64,000 nucleotides of DNA from Sipunculus nudus. Taxonomy: Eukaryota > Annelida > Sipuncula > Golfingiida > Sipunculidae. The notes below the pieces were generated by a model. The model was not told where the DNA came from. It saw nothing but the letters and a program-made list of their open reading frames with translations, and made no database searches. This document shows, one piece after another, positions 31,247-42,037 of the stretch. The position numbers were made by a program, and so were the translations under genes. How positions within the stretch are numbered: the first letter of the stretch is position 1; the number at the start of each line of letters is the position of its first letter. The DNA is taken from the NCBI GenBank assembly GCA_026874595.1, contig CM049317.1:35744901-35808900 (forward strand), read 5' to 3'.

Positions 31247-34200
31247 GTATATCGCCAAAATGTAAATATTTTGTCAATTTTAACAGATAAATTATACAAA
31301 ACTCTCACTATCGATACATTTTAATGTATTTTAATTCTTTTTAAAATATAAATGAAAAATATAAATTTCAGTGCGTTTTGCTCAATGTATCATAGAGAAT
31401 ATTTTAGGGGATCTCTCGAAACCTCCCGAGATTTGGAAATTATAAATGGAGGTACTGCTGCAATTTTTGTGGTGCCTATATATGTATTGGTTAAGATGTC
31501 TTAGGTTAACATGTATAACACGTCGCATAGATTAAGAGCTTTCAACGCACGTATTTGAAGTTAAAACCTGGATGCGTCATTCGTGCGATTCAAGAGTTTA
31601 CAATTTAATTTTAAAAATAATTAGCCCAAACAACAAAACAACAATTTGAAAATGCCGGTTTCTGTGTTCTAGAGGTAGAGCATAGGGCGCAGAGCGGGGA
31701 GATTCAGGGGCGTAACCAGGTTTGAGGGAGGGCAGGGGGCCATGATAAGTGGCGGATCTAGAAATTCGAAAGTTGTAGGGGGGGGGGGCGCTAATATGCA
31801 TACATGGGTACTATGAAAACTGTTATATATACGTGTATATATATGCATATATATATATATTATTATTAATGAAATAATGATAATTATAATTATATTATTA
31901 TTATTATACGTTATATTTTAGTGTATGAAAATATGATCTTTTTATTCAATTGTGAACCATGGTTTCATTAAGGTTATACAGGTTCATGGAGAGGGTATGC
32001 TAGGGGGCAGGATATTATGTAAATGACACTAAGCGTGTGCCCTGTCATTCTTGAGCTTAAACATATGTTATTACAATATAAATATGTTATTACAATATGG
32101 GTCGTTTTTCCCACTTCCCGTTGTATTACAATATGGGTAGGGTATGATTATTACAATATGGGTCGTTATTATTACAATATGGGCCGTTGTTATTACAATA
32201 TGGGCCGTTTTTTATTACATTATGGGCCGTTATTAAAGTATGGGCCAGTTTTATTACAATATGGGCGGGGTATGATTATTACATTATGGGTCGTTATTAT
32301 TACAATTTGGGCCGTTATTACATTATGGGCCGGTTATTACATTATGGGTTGTAACAGGTTGCTTTGGTGTGGGTTTCAAGGGGGAAATACAAATTCCGCC
32401 TTATCTTGGAATCGAACCTGTGACCGCTCGCATACAAGTCAGACATTTTGCCCCTTAGCCAGTAAAGATTGTATCCGATTTGGAGCACTTTTGTGTCTGA
32501 TCTTAAAACTGACCAATCGGTTTGGACAGTGCTTGACCAATCAGTTGGCATAAAACCAATATGTTGGTAAAACCAACCAATTTTTAACTCAACCAAGAAA
32601 ACTGGTTAAATACATGCAACCAAACGGTCGACCAATAAAAATTGGTCAAAATGACAAATGAGTTTAGTTACAAGTTTGTTAAATTACCAATATGTTGGTT
32701 AAATCTACCAATATAATCTCAACCAACAAATTGGTCATACATGTGTGCTAAAGTAACCAATATTTTTGTAATCAATTGACCAGTATATTGGTTAAACCTA
32801 CATACAGTATTTTTATTCTGTTAACCAATACAAATTGGTCAGAACAACCAACTGGTTTGGTTAGTACTTTAACAATGCATTGGTTAAGATAAACAATATC
32901 TTTGTTAAAACAACCAGAATTGGCTAACCAAATAAACTGGTAACATATATAACCAATCTGTTTTTTTTTTTCAGAGTAGGGAGAACGTGCCATAAATGTC
33001 ACGAGAACGCGGTCTACAGTTCCATCTCGTTAAAAGCTTACCGTATCTGAACGGTAGAAGACCGTGGTAGGTGAGACCTAGCCTTTAACAAGATCTAACA
33101 TTTGTAGACGATTGTATGACATCCTTTTCCAGGAGGAAGTCTTACGCAGGCTGTGCTCAAGGAAACCCTTTCTCCCTTTCATGGACAAATGAGAAGTAGG
33201 ATAGGCCCTGCAACACTAGTGACACCTGAGACTCTCAACCCATATATAAAAGTTTGGTCTTCTCACCATTAGGTAGCAACTTTCTAAGAAAGTCGTGGGT
33301 ACAGCTTAACAGAATCAGTCCGGTGCCGACCCCTTCGCAGCAGACATGAAAGGTAGGGCATTTGTCCAAGTGGCCAGATACAAACTCACAAACATGTCCT
33401 AGCTGACTCTAGTATGACAGTCCTCCTTTTCCCCTTTCAGAAACTAACAAACCATAACTAGTCACGAACATTACCAATTGCCAATTTGGCTGCATTTGTT
33501 GTTGCTATAGGAGATAAAATAAAAATAAATCATGGATTCTTAAAGTGTTGGAGTGGTATCTAAATTTGGCTGTATGAGGAGACAATTCAATGTTTATTCT
33601 TAATCATGGAGCTCAATAGTGCCACGAACCTCTCCCTCACAATGCCGACAATGTGTTCTTAAGATAAGGCACATAAGATGCGTCAAACAATGTTGTAAGT
33701 CTCTATCACATACAAAGCATGAAAATCAAAAAACACTCCTCCGCCAATCTTGCTATGTAGATTCGAAAGATACAGATCGTATATCAAGATAATGGTGATG
33801 CATGCAGTACCACGAACAATGCCAATGGATATGCGGATGAATTTGTTCTAACGCTCCCATAAAAAGTGGTTAACGGGCCACAACGCTCAGTTTAATCTGA
33901 CACACTACGTACGGCAATACCATATGAATGCATATGTCATTAGATAAAGTATTATTTTAACGAGGAGATCAAATCACCATTAATTTTACACATTGACCCT
34001 TTTCCGTTGATCACATGGCAACTGCTTGCTTCTATTTTTTTCCGGTTGTCATTCCATTTACCACAGTTCGCTCCCTCAGGCCAAATCTGGTTTGATTCTG
34101 AAGAAAACATATTAATTATGTGCATATTATTATACATACTCTTTTAATATACAAAAGTATTTCTCTTGCAATTCGTTTCAATAACAGAGTCCCTTGATAA

Positions 34201-37200
34201 AACCATCATATTTAAAAGTAGCCCATGGGCCATGACGCTCAGCTAAATGTGACATACAGGTGATGCATGTATTAATTATTGATGCCATGCTCTAATGAAA
34301 CATATTTGTTAAGGAACGTTGAAGAATAGGTAGAATGACGTTCAGAGTGCTCTAAATCATGTTCGTTACCCATGGTCCTAAGAAAATAGGTAACAGCGAC
34401 CTTATAAAGGGTTTTAAAAGGATTTTACCTGGCACTTCCTGTTGCCATGTATGAAGATTCTACTTTCAATGGATAAGGTTTGTGTCCATCTAAGTAGTAT
34501 GGTACTAAAATCATGTTCTTCCATCTAACTCCATGAATATAGAAAACAATGACTTTTTCTCAAGTTTCCAAGGAAATTTTACATGAACCTCCATGGTTTG
34601 TTATCAAATATGGAGTTTTCAGGTCCAACTGTAACAAATCGTGCTAATCTGTCTTATAGGGTGCAAAAATCATGTTCGTTCCCGTCATGCAGAATATATG
34701 TCAGTGACCTTATTTCCGACGTCAAAGGAGATTTTACAATGATGTGCCTTTACAGAAAGACTGTCCATATCCAACAGTTAGGATTTGTGCCTTGTCTGCA
34801 TTTCTGGTGATCAAAATTAGGTTTTACACCGGAAGCTCGTAAAATATGGTTCATCATTACCTGGGTGTTGAAGGTGATTTGGCAAAATGCTTGAATTTTA
34901 GGTCAGAAAGTTCAGTTGCCTATCCAACCTTAGGGGTGCTAAAATCGGATGTGCCTGAAACCCGGAGGGATCTGGCATGAGATAAAAATAAAACCCGGGA
35001 ACGGCAATATCTTAATTCCTAGGACCTCGATTCGTATTATACCTTACCCCTACACTTCTTAATAACGTTTGCATAGTTTCGGATACATAATTGCAAGTGT
35101 AATTAGTATAAATCAAGTAATCCGAGGAAACCTCACCAAGAGACGACTCGGAGAGATTCCTGGGTCGCCATCTTGCCCTCGGCCCACCGCATTAGTGCTT
35201 CCCTCTCTCCACAACAGATGCCGCCACCCACATGTCTAATTGCCCAGCCATTATCCAAGGATTCTTGTGCTCCGGAACAAATAATTGACAAAGTAAACAA
35301 ATATAAACCAATTAATGTCTGAACACCTATCAATTAAATCGAATTTGTCGCATGCTGATGCGGAGACAAAAGAGGGAAAAAAAGTTCGGAATTAGTAAGA
35401 AAGAACATGACACAATTGAAAGGGCAGAGGACATAATTAATAACGGGCAAATAGAATTAGATCATAAATTTGGTATTTTATCGTTAGGGGAACAATGAAA
35501 ATGCGGTAACTCTTTTCCCAAATGAAAAATGTCAGTGCGAAGCAACAAATATCTGTTACCTTATTTTTGCAGCCAGAAAACCTAAAGGTATGGATGTATT
35601 AGAATAAAACGTAAACTTAAGGCCAAAATAAAAAAAGGTATGGTTCTCAGGCACTTTTTTGCATAAATCAATGAGGGCGGGCGGGTTTTTTATATTTAAT
35701 TTTTTGGTATGTTTCGATAAAAATGTCAAATGATCGGGTAAAAGCATGATAATAACAGATTTATTTTGCTAAACAAGTAAAAGCACAACATGACAAAGGA
35801 AATTGTATGATTTTATCTTCTTGAAAGAAATGTGCCAGCAGCTGCAGCTCATAATTGGTAAGTTTCTATTAAAATTCAAAATAAAAATTTTTGATGCGGG
35901 GGTTTAAAATTGATGCGGGCGGTGCCTGAGATCCATACCTTTTATTTTTTTTTGGCCTAATATGTTTCTCTAGTGTCTCAGCGTAAAAAGGGTCGCTAGA
36001 AGTACGGGTAGAAAACAACCGAGAAAACCCGAGATTTCGTTTACGAATTCTAAGCTGCTCCGGATATTTCTTGATAACATCGCCTAATCATAGAACTCCG
36101 AAATCACCTTGCCACGATGATTCGGTTTGCGATTTGAAACAAAGAAACTCGAAAATTAGATAACTTCGTCAACATGAGGTATGAGAGAGTGAAAACCATT
36201 AAGACACACGTAACCCCGGCCAATACTAAATGTCAGCGATAAAAAAAACACCCACCAAAATCAATAATGGAAACGGGTAGGGATGTCGGAAAGCATTAAA
36301 TGTGCAAACTTTCGATAAAACCCCCTCTACACGGAACTGACCACAAATAAAAAAATTAAAGCAAAATCGTGTGACGTTAACTGAGGTATAATCCAAATAA
36401 AAAATACGAAGATAACACGAACAAAAAAAAAAGGAACTGACTCTCGCTAAAACGATAACAACGTTTCAGTAGAAAAGACAAAAGAACTTCCTATTTCGCC
36501 ATTGCCTGAAAGAGGTCGTATCGAGCGAGGTACTGGCCACATGAATTTGTGATTTGTTTACAGTTAAAACAAAAGAGAAATAGAAAACGATTATTGGCTT
36601 TCTAATTAGCATAACCATGCGGCATAAATAATTTTACCAAAAAAAAAAAAATACACAGAAATCGGCTGATTCCAAGATACCACACTTACAGCCTGCTTCA
36701 TTAAAGAAGGAGACCGATGAATCGTGCCTTAAACATGAGTTAAAATTATAAGCTGTCGAAAAGGTCCGTGTTTACAAATACACAACAACGGACATTCACA
36801 TTGGCTTATCCCTGTCCGACTGGGGCTGGGGGTCTTTTTGTGAGCGATAGTTTGCACGGGGCTTAGTTCGTCTACAGAAATACAGCTTTGCCAAATTTAC
36901 AACTCGGCGCATTCTAAAGTATGTTTCCGTGATGAATCCTGTGCTACAAAGCAAAAAACTCAGATTGTGAGGTACATGTATAAACAATTGCTAATGCAGT
37001 CGAATTTAGCGAAAACGGGCTGCACAGTTGGTTAAATATTAAATCCAGTGATTGGATTCGACATCGGGGGGGGGGGGGGGTTGCTTACAAATATATGTTC
37101 ATCGAATAAAATTAATTCCAGACAAATTAAGCAGATGATTTTCAAACGTCTATGTGAATTAATAGATTATATTGATAATTGGTGGGATCATTAAATTAAG

Positions 37201-40200
37201 AGACGATGCTATTCGTAAAAAATGTTAAATCAAATTTTCCTTTATTTAATACTGTTTCATTATATGTCATAGGAAGCGATTGCGGTTCAGAGGGATTTGG
37301 GCTTTTCGTTTTTATGTAGTAATTTGTATTTAGTATAGCCCGTAGTGGTAGATTTAAAAAACAAAAAGAAAAAAAGGTCAATGTGTCAACTGCCTCCACA
37401 TGGAGCTGGCCGAGCAACAGGCACCTTGATCTAACTCTTTCAGAGATATATCAAAGTCTTGCGAAAAGTTGACATTAAAAATACTATAAATAAGAAGCAA
37501 TACTTGTTGCTCTATTCATTCGTATGATTTTGTCAGAATGACCTTTTGTCAAAATTAATGCTCGCATAAATACGTGAACCAGCCATGAAGCTCAGGCACA
37601 CTGGTGGCGGCATCTGTTGTGGAGAGTAGGAAGCAATCATGACGTGGGCCGACGGCAAGATGGCAGCCTCTGTATCTCTCCGAGTCGTCTCCGGAGGAGA
37701 TATCCTCGGATAACTTAATTGAAACTTTTTTTCACTTGCAATTTAACTATCCGAAACTATGCAAATGTGATCAAAAAGGGTAGGGGTAAGGTATAATACG
37801 GATAAAGGCCCAATATATTAAGATATTTACGTCTCCGGGTTTAATTTTTTATCTCCGGCAAGATCCACCCCCCCCCCCCCTCCCCGGGTTTCAGGCACAC
37901 CCGATAAAAACATGTTTCCCCTTAAGCTCACAGAATATAGGTCACAGTAGCCTAATTTCAGGTTTGTAAGGAAATTTATCCAGGATTCCCCTGAATGTCA
38001 CGTTTGACGATTCCAGTTCAAATAAATACAATTTGTTCCTCGTGTGACCCTCTGGTTACTTAAAATCATGTTTTCGGCCAGTGGATCGCAGAATATAAGT
38101 CACCAAAGCCAAATTTAAAGTTTCGAGGAGATTTTCCAAGGACCTCCCTAGATGTACAGTAAGAAGTTTCTAGGTCTAATGGGTACTGTTTGTGCCCTAC
38201 GGACGGACTGCTTCATTTAAAGGTCTATAAAATAGAAAAATGAATGCATGAAAATTAGAAAAATGAAGGTGACGCCACCTATCTTCAAAACACGATTACG
38301 ATGTTTATAACATATATGTATGGTTACAAATAAATCCCGTAATTCAGATAATAAATGTCGCAGTGACCTAATTTCAGCTGTCCAGTGAGATTTTGATGGA
38401 CCTCCCTGAAAATTAAGTTAGAAGATTCCAGATTCAGCGGTTACAAGTTGTGCCCTGTTAACGGTCGAAGGACACAGATTAATCGCTATGGCTAAGATGA
38501 CTTTCCGTCAAAACCAAAGTTATATTATATGGCTAAGATGACTTTAAAAAAAACCACAGTTATAATATCATTTATGAGTATCGGCAATCTATTTTGTACA
38601 CAAATTAGAATATCCAAACTCGGGTTGCATGAAATTCAGCGTCCTTTGTACTTCTGAAATTCATAAACCACAGATATTGCGATTTTTTTAAGTTAATGTA
38701 GTATTATTCCCCTCTATCGTCACCCGAATATGATATGTGTTGCAAACGTTACACCTGTTAGTTACATATTCATATATATTCATTAAACTTCATGATTGAT
38801 TGTACTTTTAATACAATAAATTTTGTCAACGGTGGGCCATTGTAATGGTTGCATATCCTTTAAGCACTGGGAACAAAATACTGGTAAGAATGAATGTTTG
38901 CATGGTTAAAAAAGGATACCTTCAATTCCATCCATCCACGTGAAGTGCTTGAACTTTTTCTTGGTCAGTGGAAGCCATATTGCATCTTCTCCAATTCTTT
39001 CTATGGCTTCTTTAACATAATTGTAATCTTCGGTGGAGAGTATTATAGGTAATCCTTCCTTCTGGTCCTTGCAACATGATTTAATTTCTTCTAAAGATCC
39101 TTTCTTGCACGGGTATTGGCAATATATAAGTGATGCTGTGGAACAAATATTATAAATAAATCAGGGCATATCTGATTACACAATATATAAGTGCTTGCAG
39201 TACCACTAAGATTATTCAGTGATTAACAAGGATAATATAAAAACAAAATGGTTAGGAATATGCAGAAGCATATAGGTCCACGTGTGTGCTGCTATAATTA
39301 CCTCAAATATATTGGAAACGTTCCATATCCTAGACATCTATTCTAAGCATAGTCAGGACCACCAAGTTATTTTTTGTGACAAACTGTGATGACTGACCAT
39401 CTTTCAAGGATTATGGTTTAATAACACATCTCTGTGACTAGCACTTAGTGAGCAACATTTATATCCAACAGATTGGATAGTGGATGCCAGGGTCATGGTG
39501 GATTAAAAAAATTATATACGCTGCATGGATTCGTGTATTATTGTTTGTTGGGTCCCACTGTGGAGGATCGCCAAAACACAACTGAAAAGTTTTAAACAAT
39601 GTATCATCTGCAAATGTTCACTCATATGTCAGTGTCCCCGAATATTCTGGGATATAACTTGCATATAAAACTTCACAGTATTGAGGTATATACTAAGACG
39701 CAATTGCCCACGGCCTTGAAAAATCGGCCTCCGAATTATATTAGTAACAGCTGCAGCGACCAGATGGCGTTCTTATTCACCTGTTAGGATTTTCCCCACA
39801 GATAAAAAAAAACAACACAACACTTTAGGTTTTAAATATTCAATTGGCCGACTATATGTCCGAATGTGGACAACTGTTTGTTATATCTAAGCCAAAACAT
39901 ATACTGCCAGCCAGAGGGTTGAACTTGATGATAAAACAACCATAATATTCGCGGCGGATTGTATCAAAAGATTTCACTTAATGTCGAGTAAAATATTGCC
40001 CCTTAGCACGTCATAGTGGCTTGACCAAGTGCGATCTTAGACATGGGCCCTAGAGGCCAACATTTCTATCATACAAGCGCTAGAGAATAAATGAGCGGTT
40101 CTTTTGTCTTAACCCCAAAGAAAAGCCCACTTTACCATAGATAGGAATAGCCTTCTAATGGAACTAATGGATCAGTCCACTTAGAGGGGTGGTAGGGAGT

Positions 40201-41370
40201 TCTGATGTCATACAACTTTACGTGCATCCATATATATCATATACCATCGATACAGATCAACATTTAAAGAAACTGTATATTATATCAGAATTGCTGTGCT
40301 TTGTTATTTGTCCCGCTAAAACGGGACACGGGCAACTTTATGACAAATATGAAATTTGGTGTTTATAGGTATTTAAGAACATTAGTTTTTTAATATAAAA
40401 GCAACACAACCAGAGGAACTCTTAAACCGTACGCTCTGTGGATGAAGTCACGTTTGTAGGAGTTTCTATACTTTCACTTAGAAGCAGTCAACAAGAAGAT
40501 AAAAGGCCCCAATTAATAGTTATACTTTTACTTTAATATGGTCCAGTGTAATGTATTAATTCAATTAATAATTTATTAATTAAATTAATAAAAGAGAAGT
40601 GGTAGTCTTGTACCGTCGATTAATAGTGCTTAAGGAATGTACGTATTCAACCTATCGATATCTAGTGAAAAACTATCGTTGTTAACATGGCTGCAATGAA
40701 GAAAATAAAGTCTATCTGGGTAACTCGGACACGTAAAACAAATATGATAGTGTGAGATTTGTTCAAAGGTCAATGAGATTCAAATATTTATCTTGGCATG
40801 GTTGCTCTGCATTGTATTGCTTATATGAATTATATCAGCGTTTTCCTGTACTATATCGGCCGATACATCGGCACATATATGAGGGTCACAAACATGATAT
40901 ATATTTTTATCGATCGGAGAAGCATAATACAATATCATAAATCTCATTATGTGATCCTGCGTTTAGGAAACATTGTACTTTTAAAGTTTCTCTGTCATCC
41001 ATTTGACTATTTTCCAGCACAGAAAATGACAGGGGAAAAATGACTGTATAATTGAGTATAAATCGGGGGTCATTTGGTCAGAGTTATCGTAAGTTTGGGG
41101 ACAAATGGGTCATAACTTTACAAAGATATAATTATAACTAAAATTATGTCGTTGGCTGTGTTGTGCGCATGATCTAAAATGTGCCTTTGTGGACGAGTTA
41201 TCGGTAAACATGAGGTCTGTAACTGTTTGTGTGGTAATTAGCACTCCTTATGTACAGTTTAATTACCATTTGTATACAAGTAGGAGTACAGGACTTCATG
41301 GAGCTCTTTCTGTACATATTCGCCTACAGATATTGCAGCTTCAGGCCCGCATGTCAGTATCTAACAAGAT

Positions 41371-41453
<83 letters not shown>

Positions 41454-41522
41454 TAATATATATGTTTTCAAACACTCACCGATGCATAAGATTATTCCTG
41501 TCACCAGTCTTCGCCCCGTCAT
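26938..41522 (-). CDS. Gene 3: two-domain C-type lectin-like transmembrane receptor (334 aa)
   Basis: Eight exons on the minus strand: 41480-41522, 38920-39135, 33978-34097, 29195-29470, 28656-28811, 27343-27423, 27053-27133, 26938-26969. Residues 1-20 are a signal peptide (MTGRRLVTGIILCI..). 15-126 form CTLD1 with the four canonical cysteines and KWNDN at the calcium-site position. 127-270 form CTLD2 (GCKGC start, WNEASWFC, NWIGLRRESW, ..CAVILRQ, CFSV). 271-297 is a linker and 298-324 a Leu-rich transmembrane helix. The proposed 10-residue tail has no tyrosine. Type I topology places the lectin domains outside the cell. All introns are phase 1. The large introns hold a foldback element, pearl-like copies and a MITE. 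Ligand unknown; EPN/QPD sugar motifs are absent. The last exon is the weakest part. Confidence 0.8.
27053..27133 (-). CDS. Gene 3 exon 7: transmembrane helix
   Basis: Acceptor ttctttctag. Encodes ~24 hydrophobic residues (SILLLGLVLGLLVLIW) followed by KK. The donor gtaatt follows a poly-A stretch and leaves phase 1; a second gt nearby is possible. Confidence 0.75.
27168..27210. repeat. (TA)n microsatellite
   Basis: A TA run in the short intron between the linker and transmembrane exons of gene 3. Confidence 0.95.
27343..27423 (-). CDS. Gene 3 exon 6: linker
   Basis: 81 bp, acceptor tgttttcag, donor gtacat, phase 1 on both sides. Polar Ser/Thr/Asp-rich stalk. Confidence 0.7.
28566..28600. 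repeat. (CA)n microsatellite
   Basis: An imperfect CA run just downstream (minus strand) of the exon 5 donor. Confidence 0.85.
28656..28811 (-). CDS. Gene 3 exon 5: CTLD2 second half
   Basis: 156 bp, acceptor cttgacag, donor gtaagg. Encodes FNCAVILRQNDG..W, then ACNS and LCFS, the last three conserved cysteines of the fold. Confidence 0.9.
28820..29190. other. Gene 3 intron between CTLD2 exons
   Basis: Nothing beyond intron sequence recognised. Confidence 0.6.
29195..29470 (-). CDS. Gene 3 exon 4: CTLD2 first half
   Basis: 276 bp, acceptor aaacag, donor gtaaga. Encodes GCKGC, RRRWNEASWFCQKLGG, NWIGLRRESWEF and ends in DG, where genes 1 and 2 also split. Confidence 0.9.
30745..30950 (+). 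repeat. Inner left arm: ~20-bp GCCCATAATGTAATAA array
   Basis: About eight units of (G)CCCATA(A/T)TGTAATAA with 2-10 bp linkers. Confidence 0.9.
31179..31252. repeat. (TA)n microsatellite in the centre of the foldback element
   Basis: TA run interrupted by a few TG/CA steps. Confidence 0.95.
32055..32352 (-). repeat. Inner right arm: inverted copy of the ~20-bp array
   Basis: About twelve units of TTATTACAATATGGGC, the reverse complement of the left-arm unit. The 176-codon open frame across this array is a by-product of the repeat. Confidence 0.9.
32395..32465 (-). ncRNA. tRNA-like sequence or SINE head
   Basis: On the minus strand an A-box-like TGGCTAAGGGGC is followed by a B-box GGTTCGATTCC about 38 bp downstream. 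A full cloverleaf with CCA-proximal acceptor stem is not evident, so this is a relic or SINE head and not a tRNA gene. It lies in the right arm only, between the inner and outer repeat blocks. Confidence 0.45.
33243..33460 (+). promoter_or_regulatory. TATA box with possible mini first exon and short intron
   Basis: TATATAAAAG (33243-33252) is followed ~95 bp later by ATGAAAG and a gtaggg donor (33346-33358), and an 88-bp stretch ending in a strong pyrimidine tract and cccctttcag (33440). The frame entered there stops after five codons, so if it is transcribed the product is not an obvious protein. Confidence 0.25.
33978..34097 (-). CDS. Gene 3 exon 3: CTLD1 second half
   Basis: 120 bp, acceptor tttcttcag, donor gtgatt. 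Encodes IWPEGANCGKWNDN and the last two cysteines (SSC.., SMC). Confidence 0.8.
34214..34945 (+). mobile_element. Pearl/Helentron-like 5' fragment
   Basis: Starts AAAAGTAGCCCATGGGCC, then ATGACGCTCAGCTAAAT. Degenerate ~180-bp units with ATAGGTAACAG/GACCTTAT follow. No 3' hairpin; it ends at the inverted 34946-35232 block. Confidence 0.6.
34946..35232 (-). repeat. Inverted copy of a ~300-bp dispersed segment
   Basis: Its reverse complement aligns with 37603-37905: GTGGCGGCATCTGTTGTGG, GGCAAGATGGC, CTCTCCGAGTCGTCTC, CCGAAACTATGCAAA and GGGTTTCAGGCACA blocks are shared. Both copies lie beside pearl-like fragments. An open frame that looks like a signal peptide across 35133-35333 starts without ATG and lies largely in this repeat. 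Confidence 0.7.
35621..35958. mobile_element. Harbinger-type MITE (338 bp) with TAA duplication
   Basis: The ends are ~34-bp inverted repeats: GGCCAAAATAAAAAAAGG.. TCTCAGGCAC on the left; GTGCCTGAGATCC.. TTTTGGCC on the right. TAA flanks both ends directly, matching the 3-bp TWA target-site duplication of PIF/Harbinger elements. There is no coding capacity. It sits in a gene 3 intron. Confidence 0.65.
35959..37577. other. Intron sequence, AT-rich; G15 run
   Basis: Within the large gene 3 intron. G15 lies at 37066-37080. No exon or recognisable element. Confidence 0.5.
37578..38512 (+). mobile_element. Pearl/Helentron-like remnant containing the ~300-bp segment
   Basis: The start GCCATGAAGCTCAGG is a degraded family 5' end. 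The ~300-bp segment (37603-37905) follows, then units with CACAGAATATAGGTCACAG, a GGTGACGCCACC palindrome variant (38270) and a degraded 3' end ATCGCTATGGCTAAGATGAC near 38485. Confidence 0.5.
38920..39135 (-). CDS. Gene 3 exon 2: CTLD1 first half
   Basis: 216 bp open, acceptor ttccacag, donor gtatcc. Encodes LEEIKSCC, then AIWLPLTKKKF and TWMDG. Confidence 0.85.
39136..41372. other. Gene 3 intron 1: no other feature recognised
   Basis: Contains an AT-rich self-complementary patch near 40555-40600 and short open frames without domain signatures. Confidence 0.5.
41373..41449. repeat. Compound (TA)n(TG)n(GA)n(GACA)n microsatellite
   Basis: Four dinucleotide/tetranucleotide blocks in series, ~30 bp from the donor of gene 3 exon 1. 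Confidence 0.95.
41480..41522 (-). CDS. Gene 3 exon 1: signal peptide start
   Basis: ATG at 41522-41520, 14 codons, donor gtgagt, phase 1. It joins exon 2 to give ..LCIASLIYC-QYPC, a good signal peptide. Confidence 0.75.
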
Positions 41523-42037
41523 GTTATTATCCAAAATTCCGATTCAGTGATATACACGTACACTTACACACACCTTCATCAACACTCACTAAAATAATAT
41601 TGAAAGAGCAGATATGTTAATTTCATTTCAGCCTAATGTTTGTATATACGTTGAGATTTCGAGGGCATACTGAAGTTGACAGGCGTAGTTTTGCCTTCTT
41701 CAGTGCCTTCATTTAAACCAATAAATAAAATCATGATAACACGTGCCCGGGCTGGTGTCATACCATAAGAGTCAAACAGAAGTGCAAAGTGCAATTATTC
41801 ATTTTCTGTTGCATGCGTATGGAGGTTCCCTCACCGGTACGGTATTTATACTAAAAGGCGCACATTTGACGGCGAAACCCCAAGATAGTCTTTTATTTGT
41901 GGATTTTATATATCGTTTAGTGAAATATTATAATGTATTTTCATATTTATAATATGATTTAACTATCTAAGTGCTTATTGTAACTATAGGCAGGCTTTGC
42001 AGGAAAGAAAGTAGAACTCAGCTTTTGTGACGCAAAA

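Larger units (their letters stand above)
30336..32974. mobile_element. Foldback-like element with compound tandem-repeat arms (2.64 kb)
   Basis: The tips are inverted: CTGAAAAACAGATTAGTT (30336) against CTGA, an A run, then CAGATTGGTT read from 32974 on the other strand. The outer arms (30345-30640 and 32505-32960) are ~30-bp degenerate units, each itself a small palindrome AACCAA..TTGGTT. The inner arms (30745-30950 and 32055-32352) are ~20-bp units GCCCATAATGTAATAA, inverted on the right as TTACAATATGGGC. The centre is ~1.1 kb without a recognisable gene, including a (TA)n tract and poly-G. Long inverted arms made of short tandem repeats define foldback (FB/TU-type) elements. The element lies in a gene 3 intron. 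Confidence 0.7.

Noticed and set aside
31179-31252. Tyr/Ile repeat peptides around TA microsatellites (also 5812, 45694, 46261)
   Set aside because: Translations of (TA)n; no coding evidence.
32023-32553. 176-codon open frame on the plus strand
   Set aside because: It runs through the ~20-bp array of the foldback arm (TTACAATATGGGC units); the repeated YYNMGR-type peptide is a by-product of the DNA repeat.
35133-35333. Minus-strand open frame that looks like a secreted protein (hydrophobic start, GVQTLIGLYLFTLS)
   Set aside because: The first codon is not ATG, and most of the frame lies in the ~300-bp segment repeated at 37603-37905, where the frame is not kept.
41189-41620. 143-codon open frame on the plus strand
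   Set aside because: Its middle is translated microsatellite (ICVCVCVRERERE), and it overlaps gene 3 exon 1 on the other strand.
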